Under the pieces are notes generated by a model that saw nothing but the letters and a program-made list of their open reading frames with translations, was not told the origin of the DNA and made no database searches. A stretch of DNA of 64,000 nt from Gracilaria gracilis. Its lineage: Eukaryota > Rhodophyta > Florideophyceae > Gracilariales > Gracilariaceae. Position numbers and translations under genes: made by a program. This document shows, one piece after another, positions 11,149-20,897 of this stretch (position 1 is the stretch's first letter; each line of letters starts with the position of its first letter). The stretch is from the NCBI GenBank assembly GCA_030374805.1, contig JARGSG010000222.1, positions 248,001-312,000 of the forward strand, read 5' to 3'.

Positions 11149-11783
11149 ATTCCCAAAAGGGTTGGAATATCCCTTCTCCCCTTTACGCCTCTTATGGCCC
11201 GAAGGCGCTTTTCCATAGATACTTTTTGAAAAAGGGAAAGAAAGAGAACTCTCTGGAAATTTGTAGCGATGCTCGTACCGAAAGGGGGAACTATCCGGCC
11301 CACACGCCTGGGAGCTATACTCATGGACTTGAAGAATTCGGTTAACGTCACATTCTTCGGTATTCCTTGAAAGTCCACTCTAGTACAAGCATTCCAAAAA
11401 TCCCTCACACGCCTGTCTCTGTCTCCGTCCACGGTGTCAAGCAACTTCGTCGACAGATACAGCTGACGGTACAAACCCTTCCCGCACACAGCCTTGAGCT
11501 CATCGTCGCTGTATGACGGGTGAGTGGGTCCGAGGAGGACAGAGAAGTACTGCTTGGCAACGTCTAGGACAGTGCGATTCTTGATGATATATTGAACGAA
11601 TTCGCTGTGTCCCACTTTCCTAGGTTCGTCTTTCTCTCGCATCGTCGACGCATAGTGATCACGGATGGCGAGACACGCGGTGAGAAGCTCATCTTCAGAA
11701 CCAAACATTTTTCCAACCTTGATGTCGGATGTCGAAGGTGCCGGCGACGGTGATTTAGACGTGGATGTGGTTGCGGCAGCCAT
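11091..11783 (-). CDS. N-terminal domain of the methyltransferase-SET gene of A
   Basis: The ATG at 11783 (AAATGG context) starts a Ser/Thr/Pro-rich tail and then a globular domain with motifs KVGHSEFVQYIIKNRTV, GKGLYRQLYLSTKLLD and IPKNVTLTEFFKSM. The same domain with the same order is at 61646-62224 in B, so it is a conserved part of the family. Function unknown; position suggests a targeting or DNA-binding module. The last 30 or so residues of this frame have no counterpart in B because A2 interrupts it there. The gene is divergent from the dioxygenase-domain gene, with the hairpin array between. Confidence 0.6.
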   Translation of the reverse strand: MAAATTSTSKSPSPAPSTSDIKVGKMFGSEDELLTACLAIRDHYASTMREKDEPRKVGHSEFVQYIIKNRTVLDVAKQYFSVLLGPTHPSYSDDELKAVCGKGLYRQLYLSTKLLDTVDGDRDRRVRDFWNACTRVDFQGIPKNVTLTEFFKSMSIAPRRVGRIVPPFGTSIATNFQRVLFLSLFQKVSMEKRLRAIRGVKGRRDIPTLLGMCKYRRISKLSVRVLVCSW

Positions 11784-12156
11784 TTCAAACAATAACGGGG
11801 GGCTGTATTATGAATACGGTAGGAGAACTGGAGCGGTCGTGAGAAAACAGATGATTGACGTCGGCAGCGGACGACGACGGCGAACGGACGGAAGCTGACG
11901 AGAGACGGCAGCGAACGAGAGAGGAGTGCGGATGGTAGACGGGAGCGGACGGCAGACGGCTGCGGAATTAGCGATGTGAAGAAGGAGTTTAGACGCCAAA
12001 ATAGTACCAGAACTCTAAAGTAGAGAAGTAGAAGAGACTTGGGCGATGTTAGGGGGGTTTATGCGGTGATAAACAGTTATAAGAGAAGGCAGGGACGGGA
12101 GCGAGGTGCGGTAATTCCTAGATATGGAAGTATAGGCGAAGTTATAACTTACGGCT
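11784..12156. promoter_or_regulatory. Upstream region of the methyltransferase-SET gene
   Basis: This 370-base stretch lies directly upstream of the divergent minus-strand gene and before the first hairpin. It contains short near-repeats of GACGGCAGCGGACG type around 11860-11950. No TATA box or recognised operator can be asserted; promoter status rests on position. Confidence 0.35.
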
Positions 12157-12349
12157 CTCCGGACAGCGGTCCGTGGTGCAGTGGCGCTCCATCACGGCTC
12201 TGATGAAGTGCCACTCGAGGCAGTCCGCTTTCCATGCCCCGTGGGAGAAAAAGTAAAACAAAATTTAATTTTTCGGACAGCGGTCTGGGGTGGGGTGGCA
12301 CTTCATCACGGCACTGATGAAGCGCCACTCCACCCCGGACCGCTGTCCA
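12157..12349. repeat. Two long hairpins of A
   Basis: Inverted repeats at about 12157-12232 (imperfect) and 12275-12349 (nearly perfect). Each arm has the pattern GACAGCGGTCYGGGGTGG...TTCATCA and folds back around a loop of about 6 bases, giving a stem of about 33 bp. Confidence 0.85.
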
Positions 12350-12494
12350 TGCGAAAAAAATAATTTCCACCTGGACAGCGGCCTCCTCGCGAATGGCGCT
12401 TGTTTGTAATGTGACGCCGCGTGTACTTAGGCGCCTTCGCTCTCCTGCGAACTGTCTCGGTAAGCACAACGCTCTGTACCCCCCCGTTACGGAT

Positions 12495-13125
12495 TCCGGG
12501 GATCTATTCTTCTCCTGTCACAACCAAGTAATCCTCTCGGTTGTGACAGAAGAAAAATGTATCGCCGGAAACTGTAGAAGGGAGGTGCTCTTTCCGTCCT
12601 TGTTCTGTTGCGTGGACGTAGTGGCACACAAGGTACGTTCGACAATTTTGTTCTTTTTCTGTGAATCGTACTAACTGGCGTACTCTTCTATTTTCCATGC
12701 TATTGCGTATTCAAGCCAGAGTCGCGGGACACAGTGTATGCCACTTTTGCATCCTTGCTTTACTGAGAACATTCGGAAGTGCTTGAGCTGGCCGTGATGG
12801 TCGATTACGATTATTTGAGTTGTTCAACTCATGGAATCGGCTTTGGCTTTGACAGCCAGCTCAATCACTGTTGGACTGTGATTACTTATTAGAACGACTA
12901 GATTAGACTGCGTTAGGTCGGACTATCGGAAGTGGTTGAGCTACCGGTGATGATCGACTACGATTATATGAGTTGTTCAACTCAGATAATCTTGTTTTGC
13001 CATGACTGATATTTCAATCACTGAAGAAGAATAGTCCCCAATATAGTCACCAGAAAAATGTCGTGGCCGGTGATGAGTTCTTCTTCTCCGACAACCACAT
13101 AATGCTCGTGGTTGTCGCAAAGGGG
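12495..13125. repeat. Diverged tandem repeat and small hairpins of A
   Basis: Two diverged copies of a block of about 155 bases begin near 12771 and 12925; both contain GAGTTGTTCAACTCA, itself a palindrome. Small inverted repeats built on TCACAACC/GGTTGTGA (about 12515-12555) and ACAACCAC/GTGGTTGT (about 13095-13120) flank them. No coding frame is visible. Confidence 0.6.
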
Positions 13126-13307
13126 GTATTCATTATCGGTCACGACTTTGGGCGTTACAGGAAAATCTAATCATATAAAGTTAGAGAACGTAGTCGGTAG
13201 AACTACCTCCTTCTATTTGATAGGATGTACCCTTACGTCCTCCCGTCATTATAAGAAGATGCAGGGCTTTAAATATTCATAAAACAATCATAAGTGAAAA
13301 CCGTGGT

Positions 13308-13953
13308 CGACAGCGGTCCGAGGTGTCGTCCAGCTTCATCGGCCACGGCGCGTTGACAGCGGTCCGGGGTAGAGTGGCGCTTCATCAGTGCCCTGATGAA
13401 GCGCCACTCCACCCCGGACCACTGTCCGAGAAATTAAATTCTGTTTTCGCGTGGACAGCGGTCCGAGGTGTCGTCCAGCTTCATCAGCCACGGCGCGTGG
13501 ACAGCGGTCCGAGGTGTCGTCCAGCTTTATCAGCCACGGCGCTTGGACAGCGGTCCGGGGTGGAGTGGCGCTTCATCACGGCACTGATGAAGCGCTACTC
13601 TACCTCGGACCGCTGTCCGAAAAAATAAATTTTGTTTTCGCGTGGACAGCGGTCCGAGGTGTCGTCCAGCTTCATCAGCCACGCGCGTGGACAGCGGTCC
13701 GGGGTGGAGTGGCGCCTCATCAGTGCCGTGATGAAGCACCATTCCACCCCGGACCGCTGTCCGAAAAATTAAATTTTCTTTTGCCGTGGACAGCCGTCCG
13801 GGGTGTCGTCCAACTTCTTTTGCCACAGCACATGGACAGCCGTCCGAGGTGTCGTACAACTTCATCGCCCACTGCGCATTGACAGCGGTCCGGAGTGGTG
13901 TGGCGCTTCGTCAGGGCACTGATGAAGCGCCACTCCACCCCGGACCGCTGTCT
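13308..13953. repeat. Hairpin array of A between the divergent genes
   Basis: Four long inverted repeats (about 13354-13429, 13544-13619, 13694-13771, 13881-13953) alternate with direct repeats of the unit GACAGCGGTCCGAGGTGTCG followed by TCCAGCTTCATCAGCCACGG. Each hairpin stem is about 33 bp, with arms matching those at 12275-12349. Compensating differences, with an A in one arm opposite a T in the other, are few, so the copies look young or homogenised. A related array is at 60254-61290 in B. Roles could be regulation of the divergent promoters, small-RNA precursors or transposition signals; none is shown. Confidence 0.85.
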
Positions 13954-14257
13954 ACGCAGAAAACTTAACGGATGAAATTCATTTTTTTTCCTTCGAAACT
14001 GGGTGCCTTTACTCTATATCTATGCGTACGTAGTAGTTATGACGATCATTTAACTTTCTAAATAAAGCGATAGTGAATTATAAAACGGGAAATACGGAAC
14101 CTCTTGACTTCAATCCTATATTGAGCGGGCGCAGTGTTCGGTCAGGAAGTGAAGACAACGAACGTGATTGAGAAGGGAACGTCCACTATACGATCTCTTG
14201 AGCATTCTTGACGGTCATTATCCGTGTTTCGTATTGTTTGAACCCTTTGTATCCAAC

Positions 14258-17120
14258 ATGGCGCCTCTGAACCATAAAAGAGGGCGGGAGTCAGCGCAAT
14301 CGAAGAGGAACAGCGAGGGGTCAGAAATGGCGCCGTTTACGCAAGGAAGAGGAAAGGCGAAAGTCTCCACGCCTCGTAGGGCAAAATCGCGTTCCGAGAG
14401 AGGCACACCGAGCGCGATGAAGAAGAAGACGAGTACTCCCGCGCCACATAAGGTAAAAGGTGGCGACTCTGTATCTTTGTTCATCACCCTTGAAAAGGAC
14501 AAGAACAGGGTTAAAGTTGGTACTGCGGAAGTACGTGGCGTAGAACCTGCTGGTGGTACCGGGAAGGGGCTCTGCCGTTCGATGCATGGCCATCTTCTAA
14601 GCGCCACTGCCTTAGAGGGTGAGCATTTGGTGGTTATCTGGAGGACGAATATTTCAAGTCATCTAGACGCGAAGTACCCTTACCGTTTCCAATGTTCGGA
14701 GGAACCGCCGAGTAAGCTCGCCGAATTGGTATCGGCTGGGTTGTATGTCTGGAATACGTCGATGATGGCCTCAATTGAGATTCCGCAGAGTCCCACTTCG
14801 CACCCCACTCCGCACTCTGAGGCCGGGAAGTCGTCCACCTCTCAGCCTGAGAGTGAAGATGTGGGTGAGGTCAAGGAATCGGCTGAGCAGTCTTCTAAAA
14901 GAGCCAAACTCCAGTCTCCACCAACGAAAGCAGGAGGACGAAGAGGTTCTAAAGGGATGAAGAAAGCGGTGGGAACAATTGAGAGGGTTAACATCGTGAA
15001 TGACTCCGATGACGATGTTGTGGAGGTGATAGGGACCACAAAGGCTTCTCTGGGTGGAACTGAGGGGGATTTTTTCGATGAAGGAGATAAAGTTCCGTCG
15101 GATGAGATGGACACCACGCTGCCACTACCGAAGATATCCCTCACCGAATATGTTCAGCAGCGGTTGAAGACGGATATCGAAATGATTGAAATCCCGAAGA
15201 TGACGGTTCGCAGTGTAAACCTCGCGCACAAGGAGGCCACGAAGATGAAGTGCCACAACTTTGGTTGGCTGGCCTCCACCGGATCGATTGCCGTTACACT
15301 TGTAGGCGATTTGGAAGCGCGTGACATCGTTGATGGGAGACTTGTGCTGCCTGTAACACTTAAAAACGGATATCACCGATTTCTTGTGTCACAGGACCTG
15401 CGTGAGAAAGGAGGGAAATGGGAGGATAAAGTGAAGTCTCTGGATGTTGTGTCATGGACGAGGAAGGATGGTAATCCGATGGTCATGAATGAAGTGCTAG
15501 GACTTGGCAATCTCCTGAACGAGATGAGCTCCAATGTTCTAAAGATGTCTTTCGCAGACAAGCTTCACAGCACGGTGTCCTTCGTTGAAAACATCATTGA
15601 CGAACGAGGAGTGGATGGGAGGAAGGTGACGCCGAAACAGATAGCGGGCGCGTTGAAAAGAAGTGGGGTTATCGGGGACTATAGTATGCGTCACTTGAAT
15701 CGCTATGCGGCACTGGCTCTGAAGTTTGTGCAAAGCGAGGGGCTTCTTCAATTCTTTGAGAAGGTGTGTGAGGAGGGGCCGCCGCTGATACTCACACATG
15801 TGTCCAGTGACCTCCTTATGGGACTTGCAGATGGGGAATTCCGTTTCGTCGTCCGTTGCTTGCAATGGCATGTGCGACTGAGAATGTTCTCTGCAGGGAG
15901 GACGGGCCATTTTGAGGATACGGGGAAGCACCTCTTTCAGTGTGCAATTGGTATGTTTAAGCTTTGCGACATGACTGCCAAGAGGAAGAAGATGACATTT
16001 GAGGAAGTGATGCAGACGGTTCTCAAGATTGGAGGAAAGGAGGTATCTGTCTTGGAATATCTCGGGAAGCAAACTGCCAAAATGAGACTCGCGGGAGCAA
16101 AGCGTTTGTGGGACGGGATGGTGTCTAGGAGGGTTAAGACTGCAGGTAACAAGCTGGAACAACACTTTAAAGTACCGCTGCGAAATTCGTAAGAGAAGAA
16201 GGTTGTAGAGGAGGTTACTGAAGTGGTTATGGAACCGGAGGGGACGGCCAGGGCTCCATCTGCTGAAGTGGAGAACGACCCCATGGTGGTGGAAAGCCCT
16301 GAACCGGAATTACCGGTGTTAAGACGTAGCACAACACGTAAGGTGGTTCCGGGTCGCTTGAGAGAAGAGGAGGTTGGATGGGTTGTGGGGAAGAAGAGGA
16401 AAATGAGGAAGAGAACTTCTGTTGTGCTTACTGACGACGAGGATGAAGATGATGTGCAACCTGCCCCGAAGCGAAGAAGGAAGGGTACGGTGAACACATC
16501 TTCTGTCGACATACCTTTGGAGGTTGTTAAACTGTTCAGGAAAATGACGAGGACTGCATTGAAGAAGTTCTTTAAGAAGCACAAAATCAATGTGATGTCG
16601 TCCAGTGAGGGCGAGGAGGAAAGTGATAGTAGTGAGAAGGATAGTGGATTTGTTGGGGATGAACCGGGGGGGAGAAGGTGAAGGAGGAATGCGTAGCTTT
16701 GAGGATAACAATCCGGATGTTCTCCCGAAGGGGATGAAGACAGCTGGAGAGTACACCGGGGGATCAGATATGTCGTGGACGAATATGGTAAGTGCACTGC
16801 CGAGTGAGTGGCCGGAAGAGAAAAATGCTGTGAAACACCAGCACCCGTGGATGGATATGCTTCACCTACGAAGGCAGTATAAGGCGGGGTGTTTAACTGT
16901 GAAGGATTTGAGGGCAGTGCATCACGCGGTGTACTGGCATGCAGCCCGGAACCTTCACAAGGAGCTGGAGACTACGAAGGAACCAGTTCTTGGGGTGAAG
17001 CTGCCGTTGAAGGGAAAGCCGAAAGAAGAGGAAGAGGCTCTTTGGATGGCGGCGATGGAGAGGGATGACCTCGCGCGAGAGTATTTTGCAGCGAAGAGAA
17101 TGGAGTTGATGGAGAGATGA
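14258..17120 (+). pseudogene. Large cargo protein of A, N-terminal and middle parts (gene continues into the dioxygenase domain)
   Basis: The ATG at 14258 (AACATGG) is the likely start; B has an equivalent ATG at 59959 with matching following residues. The frame runs to TAA at 16190-16192, reopens in the same frame to 16681, then shifts to a frame ending at 17120. In B the residues at the 16190 stop read on without one (Ser-Glu), so the stop in A is a mutation. Features are a basic Ser/Lys-rich N-terminus, a globular block, an acidic linker near 15010-15110, a conserved helical block (about 15200-16180), and an acidic, Lys-rich segment with PKRRRK (nuclear-localisation-like). No named domain is recognised in this part. 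Confidence 0.6.
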
Positions 17121-17326
17121 TTCTGTGTGCTGGAGGTGGAAGTGACGAAGGCATGTCAGATGACGCGAAGAAGAGGGGCGTGGTGTTGGATGAAGATATG
17201 ACAAAGATTATGTTAGAGTTCTTTCACAAGGATTTCTTGGAACAGCCGGACCTCAAGTTCGAGGAGAACCGCAAGAGATAGAACCCTATCATCAATGCGG
17301 GAGATGGGAAGGACGCGGGGGATAGG

Positions 17327-18123
17327 ATGCAGGGCATTGGGCGATACACTACCACGAAGAAGGAGATTGTGGATTACATGGAATCAGATGAGAAGAATGT
17401 GATGATCGTGAGAAATAGGGCGTTGTTGGATGCTAGGTTTGGGCAGATAGCAGCCGCTCTTCGTCTGTGTAACAACAGTAGGGCGAAGAAGAGAATGTAT
17501 GCGCCGGAAACAGGAGGACGTGTGTTGTGTACGGGGGAGGGATGCCCGAGGCGGGTGTTGCACACCGATTTCCGAGGGTTGACGAATGTGGAGAAGAACA
17601 ATGAGGAGATTCCAGGATTCTCCATGATGGCCTCCGGGGGGAGCTCTTTTATGATATGGGTATGTGAGAGGTCACATAATATGTATGTGACGGATGACAA
17701 GAGTTCGAAGAGGCTGTCTCGTACGATGGTTATGAAGAAGTTTAGAGTTCCACCGTACTCCTGGTTGATTGGAAGGGAGATGTGTTTCATGCTGGGTCTG
17801 GGTACATGGATGCGCTGGTGAAAGAGAATTGTCTGCGGTATCATATGTACTTTGTGCCCGAGGGATACAAGCTCCCTGATGCGGTGCACAGGCAGCCTGC
17901 TTTTCGGCCCAAACTCTTAGATGAGGAATTTGGACTCGGGGAGGACCCGAACGACCAGCTGGACGAGGAGGAAAGTTCTGTGAGGAACTTTGAAATGGAG
18001 GAAGAGGAAGTTGGAGAGGAGGATTACGAAGAGGAAGATGACGAAGTACAAGGCCACAAGGCGGATAATACGGATGGGGACTACGAGGAGGGACCGATGA
18101 TAATGGATTATGAGGAGGACTAG
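17327..18123 (+). pseudogene. C-terminal Fe(II)/2-oxoglutarate dioxygenase-like (cupin-fold) domain of the large A protein
   Basis: Two frames joined by a one-base slip near 17757-17765 carry a double-stranded beta-helix signature. VLHTDF holds the HxD metal ligands (about 17555-17572). SGGSSFMIWVCERSHNMY follows, then KGDVFHAGSGYMD (about 17785-17820) holds the distal His, and LRYHMYFVPE an Arg where 2-oxoglutarate is usually bound. This H-x-D...H...R layout is that of Fe(II)/2OG oxygenases (phytanoyl-CoA hydroxylase, JmjC and TET/JBP superfamily); the closest subfamily cannot be told by eye. The domain ends in an acidic tail. Paired with a DNA methyltransferase on the same element, oxidation of a methylated base or histone residue is an attractive but unproven role. 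Confidence 0.6.
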
Positions 18124-18326
18124 ATAAAACATGTAGGGCGTGTAGTGTTATGTGTGTGAGAGTGAGGTGACTTGACTAATACTGAAAAATGAACGAATGT
18201 TTTGATATAATGTGAGCATAAAAGGATGGTTGAAGAAAGAAAATGAGTTACAAAGCGTGGGGTAAGGAGAGAGAGTATTGTGCGAAGATATCTTTTTTAC
18301 AAAATGAGACCAAAGTAGTACTGGTA

Positions 18327-19160
18327 CTAAAAGAGAATGTCTTTTCTAAGGAAATTGACATAGTTGGTGTGAAAAGTGGCAGGGTCAGCCAAGCCAGCTC
18401 TCTTGGTATCCTCGGGGGAAAGGTAGAAGTAAGCATTTCTGAATTCGTACTCAGAGAATGAGGCGTGGAAGGAGGTAAGAGTGCTGCCGTAGGCGAGGAG
18501 GGATTTTACTGTGGAGGGGATATTGTAGGAGATAGCTGTGTTGGAGGAGACTATGCGGAGTAGTTCCTTCATTATCGTTGAGACTATGGTATTGTAGCGG
18601 GTGGCCACGTCATGCGTGGTAATAAAGCCATGGGAGGAACCAACTAGGTTGAATGAAGAGATCCAAACGAGCTTTTTGTAGTAGGATTTAGAGAAGGCGT
18701 CTTCGTCAACGATATTGCAAGCGAGACCTGCGTTAAAGAAGCGTTGTGCTAGTGCGAAAGCTCATTTGTCGGTGACAGTTGTGAGGCCGTTGGGAGTAAG
18801 AGGGGTGACGCCATCCTGTGGAGGTGCAGATAGAGTGGGTAGGTCGATGTAAAGAACTGCTCGTGTGGTGTGATGAAGACCATGTTTTGAAAGAATGGGA
18901 AGAATGTGGCCGTTCTGAATGAAGACCAAGTCTTGTCTGCAAGATGGAGGGCAGGAGCGAATTACTGTTTCCAACAAGTTGCTCCTGCCGCAGAAGAAAA
19001 TGGGACCTTGCGAAATGCTGTGTGCGGCTATGAAATCTTGGAGTGTAAGAATGGTATCTTGAGGGGTACTGTGGTCGTAAAGCATGGAGCCAATGCGGTC
19101 CCTGCATACAACAACAGCTGGGGTGTGGGAGGAGCGGAGAGAAGAGGAAGGCGAGATCAT
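18327..19160 (-). pseudogene. Ketopantoate-reductase-like (ApbA/PanE family) gene carried by A
   Basis: True ATG at 19160; frame of 278 codons broken only by TGA at 18762-18764. Family features are an N-terminal strand with a degraded nucleotide-binding motif (CRDRIG, where GxGxxG is expected), QGPIFFCGRSNLLETVI, DLVFIQNGHILPIL, a DGVT..PNGL stretch, then AFALAQRFFNAGLACNIVD and KKLVWISSFNLVGSSHG. This order matches plant/algal and cyanobacterial ketopantoate-reductase-like proteins as I remember them. B's copy (54401 onward) reads GKWALA at the stop, so the TGA replaced a Trp. Such enzymes reduce a 2-oxo acid with NADPH; whether this one did is unknown. Its presence in both A and B shows capture by their ancestor. 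Confidence 0.68.
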
Positions 19161-19568
19161 TATGTCGAATTTGTTGGATGCTGTGAGGATATATTGTGGT
19201 ACGGGAGAGGAAGGGAGAGATGCTTAAGTAGAGAACGGCGTTGCCGATGTATACATCGATAAAGTGGTTTCAGAAGAGAAGATAGTTTTTATGACGAAGT
19301 AGTTGAAAGAATGAGGTAGGTGGGTATAAAGGGATTAGGACTGATGAATGTGTTTATGAAAAGAGATGTGTCGAAATGAAGTATAAAGGGGAAGATTTAA
19401 TGGTAAGAAGTTAAGGAACGGGCGCTGTGGATTGGTTTTGTGGGATGGTACTGAAAGGAAAAAACGAAAATATGGAAATATCTTGGAGAAATGGAGTTTT
19501 TGGGGAATGGCGGGAAATTAAGGTATAGAAAATTGTGATACAAATAGGCCTGCGAGGTAGAGGGGTGT
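19161..19568. other. Intergenic segment of A
   Basis: This is upstream of the reductase-like gene (reading left) and of the coiled-coil gene (reading right), so it may serve as a divergent promoter. It is A+T-richer than the flanks. No domain-bearing frame or clear motif is visible. Confidence 0.4.
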
Positions 19569-20629
19569 GTGGCCACGAGTGTAACTGCTGTGATCAGGGG
19601 TGGCAAGGACGAGGGTTGTGGGAAGTCGCTCAGGCCTGTTCAAGTCATTTATCGCCGGAAGCCGTCTTTTCTCGGGATGTCAAACGGATACGTTGGTGAC
19701 GAGGAGCTAATGGCTCTGATTCATAAAACGGAAGTGCCAGTGATGCCACCGCGGGAGGGAGGGGGTACTGAGGGAGTTTTTGTGAGTCAGAGGATTTGTA
19801 ATGGGGATGGAGGAGGCGGTGGAGGTGATGCGGATTGGGATGGAGGAGGAGGACCGGAGAGAAGGTTTATAGGGGAGATGGAGGAACGGGTGAGGAAGCT
19901 TGGGGGCAGTTTGAAGGAGCAATTTGGCTACATGCTGTCGGAGATGGTGGCAGACATGGGAGGGATGGTGCTGAGTGTGTCGGAGGTTGAGGTGCCGATG
20001 GAATTGATTTTGACGATTCGGAAGAGGATGAAGTTGACTGGGGTGGGGGCTTTGGGACATGTGAATGGGATGTTGGAGTGCGTGGGGAGAAAGATGGGGA
20101 GGCTGCGAAAGGAGAAAATGGGGCTGAAAGGTAGGGTTGAAGTGTTGGAGGAGCAAGTGGGACAGGTGGAGAAGGCGTGCAAATTGCTGATGGATTTGAA
20201 GGAAATGGTGAGGGGAGCGGGAGTAGGGGTGGGAGAGGGAGCAAGTAAAGGGTGGCCGGTGTCGCCTGGTTCTCGGGGTTGGCGGGGGAGTGTGAGGGAG
20301 AGGGGGGAGAAGAGAAGGCAGGAGAAGGTGTGGGGAGTCGACTGAAGAAGAGGAGGAAGGGTGGGTTGATGCTGGACGAGGATGGGAAGGTGTTTGTGCC
20401 GCCGCAGCTGCCGGGTGGGGCGCCGTTGGTGGGTTTCGGGAGTGCGGCGGCGGCTGCGAGGACGGCGGAGCGTATATTGGATGAGCAGGAGAAGAAGAGG
20501 CTGGGAGGGGTTGGAAGCCGCTTTAGGGCTAGGAGGGTGTACCAGAATGGGGAGAGTTGTCCGTTGGACTTCTTTAACTTCACGTTTAGGGAAACTGAGA
20601 CTCAGGATCCGAATGCCGAATTGGAGTAA
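19569..20629 (+). pseudogene. Unknown coiled-coil cargo protein of A (frameshifted)
   Basis: The frame from about 19569 covers a Gly-rich segment (GDGGGGGGDADWDGGGG), then heptad-like helices with Met/Leu/Val spacing (about 19880-20200) typical of a coiled coil. A frame change near 20290-20340 leads into a second frame ending at 20629, with a basic patch (LKKRRKGG), an FVPPQLPGG loop and a DFFNFTF motif near the end. No known domain. It is the last gene before A's right end; the corresponding region of B lies outside the window. Confidence 0.45.
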
Positions 20630-20699
20630 ACCAGCGCTGGTGACCCGAGAGTAAATTTTTTGAGTGATTTTGACGACTGCGACGAATGTGAGGTAACGG

Positions 20700-20897
20700 A
20701 CAGTGCCGCACGAACTGCAAACTAGCATACAACTTCAACAAATAGAGTTCAACTGCGGCACGTGGAAATGCGATTTCCAAAAAAATTTTTTTTGCCCTGC
20801 CAATTAGCGCAATCTGCGAAATTGCTAGTTTTTTCGGACTTTTATTTTAATAACTAGCCATCTAGCATACTAAACTAGCATTTTGAGAACACCGACG
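20700..20897. repeat. Right end of A: terminal inverted repeat and subterminal repeats
   Basis: Contains GCTAGTTTTTT near 20823, AACTAGCC near 20851, CTAGCATAC near 20862 and AAACTAGCAT at 20872-20881. The last 10 bases (AACACCGACG) are the reverse complement of the left end. After 20897 the G1 reading frame resumes. Confidence 0.75.

Larger units (their letters stand above)
1832..20897 (+). mobile_element. Element A: large Plavaka-like (CACTA-related) DNA transposon with epigenetic cargo
   Basis: The ends are inverted repeats: plus-strand 1832 reads CGTCGGTGTT, and the right end at 20897 reads the same on the minus strand; both continue to ATGCTAGTTT after six variable bases. A GCTAGTTT motif recurs inside both ends. 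The flanks share TT (1830-1831, 20898-20899), a 2-bp target duplication, and removing the element fuses an open frame of G1. Contents in order: transposase (+), unknown gene (-), methyltransferase and SET (-), hairpin array, dioxygenase-domain gene (+), ketopantoate-reductase-like gene (-), coiled-coil gene (+). All are disrupted, so A is probably immobile unless helped by another copy. Confidence 0.82.

Noticed and set aside
13308..13953. CRISPR-like regularly spaced repeats
   Set aside because: Units are long inverted repeats and direct copies of one another without unique spacers, in a eukaryotic transposon; no cas genes.
14168..14257. Start of the large A protein at 14168
   Set aside because: That position is TTG; the ATG at 14258 has good context and matches B's start.
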